Shown one piece after another: positions 1 through 10,400 of a DNA stretch of 64,000 nt. How positions within the stretch are numbered: the stretch's first letter is position 1; every line of letters begins with the position of its first letter. The translations under genes and the position numbers were made by a program. The stretch is taken from positions 1-64,000 of the forward strand of contig JASBRV010000049.1 in the NCBI GenBank assembly GCA_030149295.1, read 5' to 3'. The notes below the pieces were generated by a model that saw nothing but the letters and a program-made list of their open reading frames with translations, was not told the DNA's origin and ran no database searches. This DNA is from Bacteriovoracales bacterium (GTDB lineage Bacteria > Bdellovibrionota > Bacteriovoracia > Bacteriovoracales > Bacteriovoracaceae).

Positions 1-3000
1 GATTGATTATTTCCACAGGCCTCATAGGCAGTTGTGAAATCGTTGAGACGATCGAGACAGGGACCACTTTCGCTGGGGGATAGAGCTTTACAGCGGTTGT
101 ATTCGGCCATGTACTGATTGCGATCGCTTTCAAGATTGGCCTTACACTGGGTATTGTCACCACAGGCCTGATAGTCTGCTACGTATTTTTCGAGTCTTTG
201 TAAACAAGGCCGTACTTCACTTTGTGGAAGTGAATTACAACGATTGACCTCTACCTCATAAGAATCTTTTTGGGCAATTAGATCATCCTTACAGGTTTGA
301 TTGGTACCACAGGCTTCATATATTGTTATAAAACGATCAAGATCCTCAAGACAGGTGTCGCGGCTTGGGCCTTGCTTGGCATGGCACTTATTGAGTTCGT
401 CTTGGTAGAGATTTTTATCGGCCATGAGTTTTTCAACACAAATATCGTCATTCCCACAGGCCTCAACTTTGGCCACAAATTCATTGAGGTCACTAATACA
501 TTGCGACTGCTCATTTTGAGGAAGACCTTCACAACGAGCTAATTCAGCTTGGTAATCATTTTTTTGCGCCATTAGGGCTTCTTTACAAGCTTCATCGTCG
601 CCGCAAGCCTCATACTTTTCAGTAAATTTTGCCAATTGGCTAAGGCAAGAGTCTTTGGCAGGTCCCTTCTTTTCATTACAATTGGCCAAAGCCGCGAGGT
701 ATTCCTCTTTATCTTTTCTCAGTTGATCTTTACAGGCCTCGTCAGTTCCACATGCTTTCATTTCTGCCATGAACTTCTCAAGATCGCCCATGCACTTTTC
801 TTTCTCTTGTGTTGAAGGCTTTGCTTCACAAGCAGCGACTTGAGCCTCGTAATCAGCTTTATCTTTTCTGAGATCAGCCAAGCATTGTTGGTTTGATCCA
901 CACGCTTCGTAAGAAGTTATATAATCACTTAGATTCGTGTGACAGGTTTCTTTCTCGGTACCTTGTAAAGATTCACAGCGGTTATATTCGGCAATGTATT
1001 GGTCTCTATCTTGACGTAGATTCGCTTTGCAAGCTTCATTCGATCCACAGGCTTCATAGCGAGTCACGAAACTTTCTAAGCGACCAAGACAAGCGGTGAC
1101 TTCGGATTGAGGAGATAAACCATTACAGCGAGATTCTTCCGCTAGGTATTCGTCGCGATCACGACGAAGGTTGCTCTTACAAGTGATACTGGCACCACAA
1201 GCCTGATATTGAGAGACAAACTTATTCAATCTATCGAGACAAGCTTTCTGATCATCTCCAGTTTTTTGCATACAAGCAGCTTCTTGTTCTTTGAAGTCGT
1301 CTTTGTCGGCAAGAAGTTGATCTTTACAGGCTTGATCTTGTCCACAGGCTTTAAAACTAGTGATAAATTGATCCAGGTTAGTGAAGCATTGGGTTCTTTC
1401 CTCTCCACTTAATTTTTCACAATTTAAAGTTTCGGCCTGTACTAAGGCGCGGTTTTCTTCAAGCTCGTTTAGACAAGCTTGATTTTTATTACAGGCCTTT
1501 ACTTCCTCAACATAAGCATTGAGTGAATCGTGACATCTCTCTTGTTCGGCCGCAGGTTTGGCGTCACATTTAGCAACCTCTGCTGTGTACTCAGCTCGTT
1601 GCTGATTGAGCTGATCTTTACAGGCTTGATCATTTCCACAAGCTTCATATTCAGCAGTGAATTCGTCAAGGTTGGTTAAACAATTTGTTTTCTCTGTTGA
1701 GGTGAGGGCCTCACAACGAAGTCGTTCAGTATCATAAGCCTCTTTATCCGCCATGAGTTGATCGATACAGGCTTGATTACTTCCACAGGCAATATAGTCA
1801 TTAGTAAACTTATTGAGACGATCCAAGCAGGCCTGTTTTTCTGTCGTGTTTGTTTGACCTTCACAACGCGTTCTTTCAGCAGTGTATTCGCTTTGTCGTT
1901 GGCGAAGGGTATTTTCACATTGAGTATCACCTTCACAGGCCTTAAAAGATGCTAGAAAGGTATCAATATTATTTTGGCAACTTGTTTTATTTTCTCCACT
2001 TAAAGCGGCACAACGTGCTTGTTCTTGAAGGATCAAATTTTTGTCGGCCGTGAGTTGGCTGCGACACGTTTGATCGGTTCCACATTCTTCCATCTTTGCC
2101 GTGAAATAATCTAAGTTACTAAGGCAAGCCGTTTTATCATTACCCGTCATTGAATTACAGCGGCGAAGTTCGTCTTGATAAGCGATTCTATCGGCTTCTA
2201 AATTAGTCTCACAGGTATTATTTCCATTACAGGCTTCTAACTTCGCTACATAATCATCGAGGTTCTTTTGACAGCTCTCTCTTTCTTGGGCGGTGGGCTT
2301 GGCTTGGCAAACAGCTTTTTCTTTATTGTATTCCTCTTTTTGGGCTAAGAGCTCATTTTCACAGGCAATATCTCCCTTACAAGCTTTGTATTTTTCTGTA
2401 AAGCTATCAAGTCTTCCTAAGCAGGCGGCCTGATCATTTGAATTGGAAATTGCCATACAAGCTTCATATTCCTGATTATAGGAATTTCTATTATCGGCAA
2501 GTCTTTGCTTACACTGGTTATCGGTACCACACGCCTCATAGGCTTCGGTGTAATCACTTAAGCGTTGAAGACAGCTTGTCTTTGCAACACCTGCCATGGC
2601 CTCACATTTATTGAGTTCATTATTGTAATCGTCTTTATCAGCAAGTTTTTGGTCTTTACAGGCTTGATCAGTGCCACAAGCAAGGTAGCTATCAAGAAAA
2701 GACTCTAGTCTTTGATGACAAGATTCTTTTTCTGGAGAGCTCTTAGCATCACACTTACTTTTTTCGTTAGCATAAAGTTCTTGATCGGCAAGAAGTTGAT
2801 CTCTACACACTTGAGTAGAGCAGGCGTTAAAAGTATTGGTGAATTCAGTCAGGCGGGACAAACATTGTGACTTTTGAGGCTCAGTCTTAGCCATACAATT
2901 GGCTTCTTCTTGTTGGTAAGCAATTCTTCTGTCTTCAAGCTCTTTTTCACAGGTGGCATTGCCATTACATGCTTCTAAGTCAGCAACATATTTATTTAGG

Positions 3001-3260
3001 TTATTGAGACATTCTTGATTTTTGGGTGAGGCATAGCTTTCACAACGGGTTTGTTCATTTTTGTAAGCAATTCGTTGTTCATCAAGTTCTTGTTCACAAA
3101 CAGTATTACCATTACAAGCCTCAAACTTAGTTACGTATTTTTCTAAGTTTTTAAGGCACTCAGTTTTGAAGGGATCACTCTTCGTTTCACAATTAGCTTT
3201 TTCTGTAGTGTAAAGATTTCTTTGATTCTCTAAATTAGTCTTACAAGCGGTTGTGGTACA
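1..3260 (-). repeat. 147-bp coding tandem repeats (~22 units)
   Basis: The Cys-Gly block of the repeat recurs every 147 bp (for example near plus-strand positions 14, 161 and 308), which is 49 codons. A few units are one codon longer or shorter (48 or 50), always in phase. Units have diverged strongly at DNA level, while the Cys, Leu and aromatic positions are kept, so this is an old, selected protein repeat and not recent slippage. Confidence 0.9.
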
Positions 3261-3614
3261 GGCGAGATAAGAGTCTACATAGGCATCAAGTCTCGTGAGG
3301 CAAAGAGCATCACCACCACAAGCTTTTGCTTCAGTTGTGTACATCAAGAGATTTTGATTGAGCTCATCTTTACATTTATTTCTTTCGACTACTGTGGGAA
3401 TTTTATTACATTCAAGAGATCCCCCTTGAAGCCAAGTTTGTTCTTTTTCTGTGAAACAAAAGTCATAGGAACAGTTCCAATTATTTCCGGAAGCCTGACA
3501 AGAATTAGCCTGAGAAATAAGAGGGTCTCCTGCCGGGTAATTACATGGAGTCGCGAAGGACTCTGCCATGACTAAAAGGAAGATGAATGTGAGAAAGAGT
3601 TTAACCATTTTCAT
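1..3614 (-). CDS. Giant secreted Cys-rich tandem-repeat protein (partial)
   Basis: This is one uninterrupted minus-strand frame of 1,204 codons from an ATG at 3614 to the left edge, so the C-terminus is missing. The first ~22 residues (MKMVKLFLTFIFLLVMAESF) are a signal peptide. A unique Cys-rich region of about 90 residues follows, then about 22 complete repeats of ~49 residues and the start of another. The repeat has four Cys in the pattern C-x5-C-x17-C-x10-C-x13; a typical unit begins CGTDQACKDQL and ends FTAEYEA. The x17 and x13 segments are Lys/Glu/Gln-rich and look helical. I infer a chain of disulphide-clamped helical hairpins outside the cytoplasm: the inner Cys pair would close the turn and the outer pair the open end. 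I recognise no named family. An alternative start is ATG 3608. Function unknown. Confidence 0.9.
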   Translation of the reverse strand, partial: MKMVKLFLTFIFLLVMAESFATPCNYPAGDPLISQANSCQASGNNWNCSYDFCFTEKEQTWLQGGSLECNKIPTVVERNKCKDELNQNLLMYTTEAKACGGDALCLTRLDAYVDSYLACTTTACKTNLENQRNLYTTEKANCETKSDPFKTECLKNLEKYVTKFEACNGNTVCEQELDEQRIAYKNEQTRCESYASPKNQECLNNLNKYVADLEACNGNATCEKELEDRRIAYQQEEANCMAKTEPQKSQCLSRLTEFTNTFNACSTQVCRDQLLADQELYANEKSKCDAKSSPEKESCHQRLESFLDSYLACGTDQACKDQKLADKDDYNNELNKCEAMAGVAKTSCLQRLSDYTEAYEACGTDNQCKQRLADNRNSYNQEYEACMAISNSNDQAACLGRLDSFTEKYKACKGDIACENELLAQKEEYNKEKAVCQAKPTAQERESCQKNLDDYVAKLEACNGNNTCETNLEADRIAYQDELRRCNSMTGNDKTACLSNLDYFTAKMEECGTDQTCRSQLTADKNLILQEQARCAALSGENKTSCQNNIDTFLASFKACEGDTQCENTLRQRQSEYTAERTRCEGQTNTTEKQACLDRLNKFTNDYIACGSNQACIDQLMADKEAYDTERLRCEALTSTEKTNCLTNLDEFTAEYEACGNDQACKDQLNQQRAEYTAEVAKCDAKPAAEQERCHDSLNAYVEEVKACNKNQACLNELEENRALVQAETLNCEKLSGEERTQCFTNLDQFITSFKACGQDQACKDQLLADKDDFKEQEAACMQKTGDDQKACLDRLNKFVSQYQACGASITCKSNLRRDRDEYLAEESRCNGLSPQSEVTACLGRLESFVTRYEACGSNEACKANLRQDRDQYIAEYNRCESLQGTEKETCHTNLSDYITSYEACGSNQQCLADLRKDKADYEAQVAACEAKPSTQEKEKCMGDLEKFMAEMKACGTDEACKDQLRKDKEEYLAALANCNEKKGPAKDSCLSQLAKFTEKYEACGDDEACKEALMAQKNDYQAELARCEGLPQNEQSQCISDLNEFVAKVEACGNDDICVEKLMADKNLYQDELNKCHAKQGPSRDTCLEDLDRFITIYEACGTNQTCKDDLIAQKDSYEVEVNRCNSLPQSEVRPCLQRLEKYVADYQACGDNTQCKANLESDRNQYMAEYNRCKALSPSESGPCLDRLNDFTTAYEACGNNQ

Positions 3615-3626
3615 AACTCTAATTTT

Positions 3627-3685
3627 AAAAGCTCCCGGCCTTCTCAAGAGCTTTTAGTTACCCTTATTCATGTAGTTATAAGGGT
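3627..3685. promoter_or_regulatory. Two inverted repeats upstream of the Cys-rich gene
   Basis: AAAAGCTC (3627-3634) pairs with GAGCTTTT (3648-3655), and ACCCTTAT (3660-3667) pairs with ATAAGGGT (3678-3685). Both lie in the divergent intergenic region (3615-3831) just upstream of the ATG at 3614. They could be 5'-UTR hairpins or operator sites for the Cys-rich gene; nothing in the sequence decides between these. TATAAT at 3765-3770 is a possible -10 for the plus-strand gene, but no clear -35 accompanies it. Confidence 0.35.
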
Positions 3686-3831
3686 TTAAGTCCTTTTGAA
3701 GGTCTGATAATGGCAAAATTGACTGCCAATAAACTGTGACTATGCCCAAAGAGCTTTATTGTTTTATAATGATCTCAAGGACTTATTAAGTCGTTAAACT
3801 TATCGGTATTTGAGCGAAATGGTTTAGTAAT

Positions 3832-4479
3832 ATGTTTTTTCAATTGGCCAAAAAGGCCCCCATTCTTTGGATTTTTGGACTTTTCGTGATCAATGCGGTG
3901 ATAAGTTCATGCGTTTTAGGGCCAGAGGAATACGATGGTGCTCAAGATGATGGTACCTATACGGGTACGATGGTCGTTTATGATGGCCCCGGAACTGATC
4001 CAGACTTTATTGATCGTACCTGTCCAGAAATTAGCGCCACCATGGTGGTGAGTGGGGATAGTGTAGTGCTCACCACAAGCGATGATTATCCCAATTATGA
4101 ATTTTGTGCTCCTGTAGGGGGGCGACGGGTTTATACCTGCGCTGATGCACCGGTTGTCAATCACTCCGCCAGTACGACCAGTTTTGGAAACAATCAGTTT
4201 AAGCTTGAAACCACTTGGGATATCGATAAATCTGACACCCAGCTCTCAGACCTGATGAACCTTGAGGTGTGTGGTGCGACACCGCCCAGCTTACCGGGAG
4301 ACCCCTCTACTGGTGGTCGAGGTCGCCTTATTGAGTTTGCTCTTAGAGTCGATGAGCCGGGATTTGTAGGGGAGTATGGAAATGGAGCTGTTCGTGGATC
4401 TCTTTTTTATGGGGTTAAGTGCACTGGCGATGAATACATTCCCCTTTGCGTTTACTTTATGCAGTTGAGTAAAAATTAA
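3832..4479 (+). CDS. Predicted lipoprotein, unknown function
   Basis: 215 aa. The N-terminus has a hydrophobic stretch followed by the lipobox VISSC, with Cys27 as the likely lipidation site, so the protein should be anchored in the envelope. The mature part is Gly/Asp-rich and holds about seven further Cys, consistent with disulphides in the periplasm. I recognise no family. It is divergent from the Cys-rich repeat gene. Its TAA interlocks with the TAA of the opposing FecR-barrel gene in a TTAA tetranucleotide. Confidence 0.75.
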   Translation: MFFQLAKKAPILWIFGLFVINAVISSCVLGPEEYDGAQDDGTYTGTMVVYDGPGTDPDFIDRTCPEISATMVVSGDSVVLTTSDDYPNYEFCAPVGGRRVYTCADAPVVNHSASTTSFGNNQFKLETTWDIDKSDTQLSDLMNLEVCGATPPSLPGDPSTGGRGRLIEFALRVDEPGFVGEYGNGAVRGSLFYGVKCTGDEYIPLCVYFMQLSKN

Positions 4480-6626
4480 AAGTTTACTAAATACTCAAAA
4501 CTTACATTGTCGTTATTGTCCCATTGACCAAAATTTGATTCTAAGTCTCCAGAATAGAGTTCACTTTTAAGGCGGTACTGGCTGGTTCCTGTGGTGTAAT
4601 TCACTCCAAAGATTTGGGCGCTACCATTGTATTTCAGGTCAAAATGAAAATCGTAGTTAAAAGATAGATTGTCATTCACATTAAAGACCATAGTTCCGAC
4701 CCAACTATTTTGATAAAAGCGGGCATTGATGGAGCTTAAAGCATAGAAGGGTTGGGATTGAGCGCTTCGAAGATTTTCCCTTCCATGCTCAAGGATAAGA
4801 TCCACAGAGTTTAAACCTAGTGCTTTTGGCCAACCATCCATGACATACCGGGTACCAATCATTATGGCAGTGAAGGAGTCATCTTTTCCTTCTTCTGCAT
4901 TTTGATTAAGAATTTCACCATGGAGTTCTAGGCCTGAAAAGGTGGTTGAAAAGCCCGCACTAAAGAAGGTGATAGGAATATGCTCTTGGACCAAGGTAAA
5001 AGTAGGAACATTATTGATGACGGCAATGTCGTTTCTTACCACTGGATTTGTATTAGGCCCATTAAAAAAAGTAAAAAGCCAGTCTGTTCCCCACTTGGTT
5101 CCTTCTAGCTTCAACATGATAGGAGTTGATCTCGTTGAGAATCCAGAGGGGAGATCTTGTCGCAACTCGAAGTTGATATCAGAGTAAAGAGTGGTCCATC
5201 GACTGTTTTGAGTGGGGCTTTTATTAGGAACAACGGCAGGAAGTAAAATCCCAGTTAGGGTCCAATCATCCAAGTAATAATCGAGAGAGATAAAAAAGTT
5301 GCCTAGAAAAAGAGGGGATGTGGGTATGGTCGCATCGGCCGGAGAGAAGGAATCACTGGGAGAGTAAATGATACCTTTTCCTGTTTTGAGAATTTTTTTA
5401 CCAAATTGGATGTCAAAATTTCTCGTTGTGTAAGTATAGTATAGCTCGTTAAGATAGAGGTAGTTTCTTTGGCTTGATTGGAGATCAAAGGTCTCACCTA
5501 GATCATTGTAGACTCCTTTGCGATTACTAATATCTAGCCATCCCGTAAAGGTCATAGATTCCACGTCATTAAATTGATATTTATTACCAAAGTTAAGACG
5601 AAGGTCTTGATGAAAATTTTGCGGGTCCACATTTCCAACATCTTGGCGTGGAGTTGAGCTATAGACTGTTGATTTAAGAAAAAGAGAGAGATCAAGAGGA
5701 TTTTTCTTTTCTTCTTTTTGAAGTTTTCGATTAGCCTTTTCCAAATTATCAAAAGAGAGCTTATTGTCTTTTGTTTCTCTAAGGAGACCAGTGTTGTCAC
5801 TTAGTCTCACAGTAGGCTCTTTTTTAAAACTTTCTTCACCAAAAATATCAGCGGCAACCGCCGTATTATCGATATCACTGCTAAAAAGCTCTGAGGCATC
5901 TTCAACGACGGGGGCCGTCTGTTCGACGATAGAATCCCCAAAAATAGCGGCTGCTTCAGCGACTGCAGATGATGTCGAGATGGTAGATTTCTTATCTTCC
6001 TTTTGCTTTGGATCTTTCTTTTTCGAGGAAGGTTTTTTGATAAAATAGACTGGCTTTTGATTGGGGTCATTTTGGCTTAAGAGTTCGATCTCTTTTTGAC
6101 TAATGGTCAAGTTATTTGCGCTGTCTTTTTTATTTCGAAAAGCGTAACTATAAACCCGACTATTATTACGGGGCTTAAAATAAAAGCGATCACCCCTAGT
6201 GAGAGCATCAAATTCGTAAGCACTATAAGTTTTATCAAGGTTATTTCCTGTGATGAATACCTCAGGACTGCCTCCACCAAAGTATTGACCTCTGATAACT
6301 CCTTTAAAAACTCTAAGGAGGTACTGGCTTTTTCCCTGAGAATAAAAAAGTTGAATCTTACTATTTTCACCTATGATAATTTCACTCCGTAAGCCAAGTT
6401 TAAGCACTGCTTGTGAATTCTCTCTTGTGATAATTATTTGGCGGTCGTAGAGATAATCACCTCTTGTTAAATAAATGAGACTGCGATCGGCACGGCCGAG
6501 GCCAACAAGGCTTCCTTGAACTTTCTTAACATTACCGACTCTGACACGAGGAATTCTTCGAGCAAAGTCTTGGGCTAAACTTTCACCGATGAAAAAAATT
6601 ATGAATAGAGTAAGAAGAGATCGCAC
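4476..6626 (-). CDS. FecR-like domain fused to an outer-membrane beta-barrel
   Basis: 716 aa from a GTG start directly before a signal peptide ending ...GESLAQ. Residues ~30-170 resemble a FecR-type periplasmic domain (ending in a VFKGVIRG-type strand). Residues ~195-310 are a Lys/Ser/Ala/Glu-rich low-complexity linker. From ~320 to the end alternating aromatic strands ending in YLVNF indicate an outer-membrane barrel that closes on a terminal Phe. It is the last gene of a three-gene operon after an RND exporter (7446-10451) and a LolA-like protein (6632-7429), 5 nt after the latter. It therefore probably supplies the outer-membrane step of the same export system. The fusion of FecR-like and barrel parts is unusual; the FecR assignment is by pattern only. 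Confidence 0.7.
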   Translation of the reverse strand: MRSLLTLFIIFFIGESLAQDFARRIPRVRVGNVKKVQGSLVGLGRADRSLIYLTRGDYLYDRQIIITRENSQAVLKLGLRSEIIIGENSKIQLFYSQGKSQYLLRVFKGVIRGQYFGGGSPEVFITGNNLDKTYSAYEFDALTRGDRFYFKPRNNSRVYSYAFRNKKDSANNLTISQKEIELLSQNDPNQKPVYFIKKPSSKKKDPKQKEDKKSTISTSSAVAEAAAIFGDSIVEQTAPVVEDASELFSSDIDNTAVAADIFGEESFKKEPTVRLSDNTGLLRETKDNKLSFDNLEKANRKLQKEEKKNPLDLSLFLKSTVYSSTPRQDVGNVDPQNFHQDLRLNFGNKYQFNDVESMTFTGWLDISNRKGVYNDLGETFDLQSSQRNYLYLNELYYTYTTRNFDIQFGKKILKTGKGIIYSPSDSFSPADATIPTSPLFLGNFFISLDYYLDDWTLTGILLPAVVPNKSPTQNSRWTTLYSDINFELRQDLPSGFSTRSTPIMLKLEGTKWGTDWLFTFFNGPNTNPVVRNDIAVINNVPTFTLVQEHIPITFFSAGFSTTFSGLELHGEILNQNAEEGKDDSFTAIMIGTRYVMDGWPKALGLNSVDLILEHGRENLRSAQSQPFYALSSINARFYQNSWVGTMVFNVNDNLSFNYDFHFDLKYNGSAQIFGVNYTTGTSQYRLKSELYSGDLESNFGQWDNNDNVSFEYLVNF

Positions 6627-6631
6627 CTAAT

Positions 6632-7429
6632 TTACTTTATGTGCATTTCTTTTTCTAAAAATCTTTTCTCAAATTTTAGGTCATCAATGGGCTTATTAAG
6701 CTTTCTTGAATTGATTTTTATAAAAGTCTTTTGAACTCCATGACGGTCCATGATGGCTAAGTTTGGGCGCATAAGATTTGATTCTGTTACCCATTTAGCG
6801 TATTCAGCCGTCTTGAGCTTTTGTCCTTTTAGATCATAGAAAACGATCTTAAGGGTAATGAGGTCCTTTTTATCCACAAGAAGCATTCTTTTAGAGTAGC
6901 CAATATTACGAGACTCGGCTGGGCTAATAGGTTTAGCCTCAATCACATAACATTGGGACTTACCGTTTTGGCATTTAACAATGCTTTGGCAGGTGTAGGA
7001 GTTTTTTTCGAGATTTTCTCCTTCAAGGTCTGCATAAGTAAAGTCTGTTCCCATGAAGTATTCTTTTCTTGAACCACTGGCAATTCTCTGTAGCTTTTTG
7101 ATTTGAGGAAGATAGAGCCATTGATTTTCTTCTCCATCTTCTTTCCAACTTAAAAGACCAGCACCTTTAATAGAGGCAGGGCCTTTAAAGTAAAGAACGG
7201 AGCGAGAATTTTTCCCATCTGGCTTACGACCGAATCTAATGAGGGAGCGACTTTCTTTTTTCTGAGTTCTTTGGTCTAGGATGATGATACTTTGATCTTC
7301 CTCCTCAGTTTGAGCAGAGTTTTTCTCTTCTTGTGCCTTCATTATATCCATCCCTTTTTTGTCACATTTAGCGTGAATAAGAGAAGAGGTGAGAAGGCCT
7401 AGAAATAAAGCAGCAAGCAGGTTAGGCAT
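6632..7429 (-). CDS. LolA-like outer-membrane lipoprotein-sorting protein
   Basis: 265 aa with a signal peptide (MPNLLAALFLGLLTSSLIHA) and a good AGGAG ribosome binding site. The mature part has the features of the LolA_like family that accompanies RND/MMPL exporters: a run of amphipathic strands around RSLIRFGRKPDGKNSRSVLY, then LYLPQIKKLQRI and FMGTDFTYADLE. Such proteins are thought to carry a hydrophobic ligand across the periplasm. It lies between the exporter and an outer-membrane barrel, with 16 and 5 nt gaps, which fits a three-compartment export pathway. The ligand is unknown. Confidence 0.8.
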   Translation of the reverse strand: MPNLLAALFLGLLTSSLIHAKCDKKGMDIMKAQEEKNSAQTEEEDQSIIILDQRTQKKESRSLIRFGRKPDGKNSRSVLYFKGPASIKGAGLLSWKEDGEENQWLYLPQIKKLQRIASGSRKEYFMGTDFTYADLEGENLEKNSYTCQSIVKCQNGKSQCYVIEAKPISPAESRNIGYSKRMLLVDKKDLITLKIVFYDLKGQKLKTAEYAKWVTESNLMRPNLAIMDRHGVQKTFIKINSRKLNKPIDDLKFEKRFLEKEMHIK

Positions 7430-7445
7430 GGTGAACTCCTGAAAA

Positions 7446-10400
7446 TTAACTAAGGTTTGTCATCTTTAAATTATGACAAATTTTCTCAAAAGTTCTAGGG
7501 GAAAGAACTTGAAACTTTTCTTCAGGTAATACCAGATAAACGTGACTACTTGAGTCCTTTAGTGGGACAAAGAGAGTCGAATTTTTTCCTACTTGAGACT
7601 TTCTTGTCGCCACTATTTTCCCACTTTTAAGAAGCTCATTGACTTCATTTAAATCCATATTTTCAAAGACTGCACCTTTTTGAAAGTGATGGGACTGAAT
7701 GAGCATCCACGCCATATGACCTCTACTCTTTTCTTCAGTAAAAAAGAAGTTACTGAGAATGGCAGGACCCAAATAAAGGTCTGAAATGACCGCTAAAATG
7801 AGGACATAGGCGCTAAGGAGACCAAAGTAAATCATAGGAACGAATCTAGCGAAAGCAAAAAAACTAAAAGAAAGGGCTAAAGACAAGCTCGTGGTTAAAA
7901 TGGGAACGACCTCATCACTAATGGTGAGTTGAGAAGTTGTTATAGGGTTGTAGGTCAGTTCTTTATCACGAAAATATCTCGTAAAGAGGTGAATTGTATC
8001 GTCAGCTGCGATTCCAATGGTAATGGTCGCAATGATACAAGTTCCAATGTTAAGAGGAATATTCATAATTCCCATGATTCCAAAAAGACCAAAAATAGGA
8101 AATAGGTTAGGAAGAAGGGAAAGTAGACCAGTTTTAAGAGACTTAAAAAACATCCACATGAGAAGCACAATTACAAGGCCCATACTTAAAAGAGAAGAAG
8201 TTTGAGACTCAACCATGGTATTGGCAGCATAGAGATTGAGGATATTTCGACTCGTAAAATAATATTTGACTGGTTTATCTTTCAACTTTTGATCCAGAAA
8301 ATTTTTTAATCTTTGAACAAAGGCCTCTGTTGCTTTTGAGGAAGAGAGGTCGTGGGTAAATTTGATATTTGCTCGTTGTTTATCTGATGTGATAAGAGGG
8401 TCGAGCTCATCTCGGCTCAAAAGAAGAGAATATTGATCAATAAGGGGCTGTTCATCGGGAATACGGTAATAGCTTTTGTTGCCATCGTGCATTTCTTGAT
8501 TAAGAAGAGAGATAAGCCCCGAAAAACTATCAACATCTTCTACTTCTCTAAATGCTTTTAGTTCTCGATGAATCTCCCATAAGAGTTTTAGGTAACTTGT
8601 TTGGCTAAACTTAGCTCCTTCAGCTTTCTTCTGATCATTAAAGTCAAAAACGATGTGGATATTCTTTGTACCACCGATCTCCTCTTTAAATTTAAGTAGG
8701 TCCTTCTTTACTTGAGTACGGTTGGTAATCATGGCAAAGGTGTCGTTATCTACCTCAACGTTAAGGGCAAAATAAGCATTAACAATAAGAAAGAGAAGGA
8801 TAAATATAGCCGGAACTTTTGAGAAAATGAGGTTGTAATAGATCGCTGAGAAAAAAGCTTTGCTAGACTTGAAAAGGTTTTTGCCTTTGGGGTCTCTTAT
8901 TTTATTGCCAAAAAATTTCAAGTGAAGAGGGAGATAGAGAATCGTCACTGTGAAAGCAAAAACTAATCCCATCGTGGAGACAATGGCAAATTCTTGAAGC
9001 ATTTGTATTTCACTAAGACGAATACTGAGAAAGCCAAGTGAAGTAGTAGAGAAAGTGAGAATTAAGGCCTTTCCTATGTCACGACTCACAAAACGAAGGG
9101 AGTCTGCATCTTTTAAAGAGCGATGAGCTGCCTCTTTTAAAGAGCTACTTATGTGAACGATTTCAGTAGCACTTAAGGTAAGAATAATTCCGGGGACAAT
9201 ATTGACAAGAATTTGCACAGGAATATCAAGATAGGTCATCCATCCAAAGGCCCACAGAGTGCTCACTCCTGTAGTGAATATCGTAATAACAAAGGCTGCA
9301 TTAGAGCCCAAAAAGATAACAAAGCAAACAAGAAGCACCAGAGTGATAAGAGGGAGGAAAATCTTGGGAGTCCAACTCATTTCTTCCTTTTGAAACAGTT
9401 CTAGAGAGGGTTCTCCTGACTGAAAAATAGTATCAAAATCCTTCTTAAGTGTTTTGATGTGAGGCTCAAGTTTTTCTGCAATAGGGATTAGGTTTGTGAT
9501 GTCTTTGGACATCTCTAGTACAATGACAATAGTATTCTTAGGGACATCAATTAGACGTCCATGAAGGTTGGGATCTTCTTGAACGTCCAATAGCTTTTGA
9601 GAAAGCTCTTCAGGACCTATGTCCAATTCTGAAAAAAGGGGCTCGGTATAGAGTGTGTCTTCTTTTTTATTAAAGTGGATGAAAGGGGTAGTAAAGACAC
9701 TACGAACTCTGGAGACATTTTTTACTGTTTGGAGTTCCCACGCTAGATTTTGAATTTTACTTAGTTTCTCTTTACTGAATATGTTTCTATCTTGAAAATA
9801 AATGAGTGCTGTCTTATCACCACCAAAAAGCTTAGTAGAGTCAATATACTGCTTCATTATAGGTGTGCCATGAACCATGACTCTATCAAGAGAGGCATCA
9901 AATTTAAGTTCACGAATATGATAGGCGGGAAATAGACTTAGGATGATTAAGAGAAAAATACTTATCCAAGGTTTATTAAAGAAAAGAAGAAGTACAGACT
10001 CTAGATGGCGTGTGAAGTCTTTGGAGGGGAGGGGAAGTCCCTCTCCTTCATGGTCTATCTTTTCAACTGTATTTATAGCTTCTTGGTTTGATAAGGAAGG
10101 TAGTTCTATTAACCAAGTGGTTAGTTCCTCAGGTGATAGTCCTTTTAGTAAATTGACATAAAATTGGTCTCCCTCAACGAGCGAGAATGTTGAGAATTCA
10201 TGTTCACCATGGCGCTTACTCTCTTTTAAATGAACTTCAACTTCGAGACCGCGATAGGAAATTGTCCCTCTTAAAAATGGTTTTTGAGGACACAAAGCCA
10301 CTAGTTTTAGCGGTGAAGCTTCCACCAGCGTTATGGAAAATGACTCCTGAGAACCAAGGGGTCGGTAAGTCACCGTTACTCGATTTTCAGGAGAAAAAAG

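Noticed and set aside
297-1955. Several plus- and minus-strand ORFs of 60-86 aa in the left 2 kb
   Set aside because: They are shadows of the large minus-strand Cys-rich frame; none has a ribosome binding site or sensible composition.
1-3260. Regular 147-bp repeats considered as a CRISPR array or other non-coding tandem repeat
   Set aside because: Unit length is a multiple of three, units are diverged at DNA level, length changes are whole codons, and one frame stays open over 3.6 kb with conserved Cys. It is a coding repeat.
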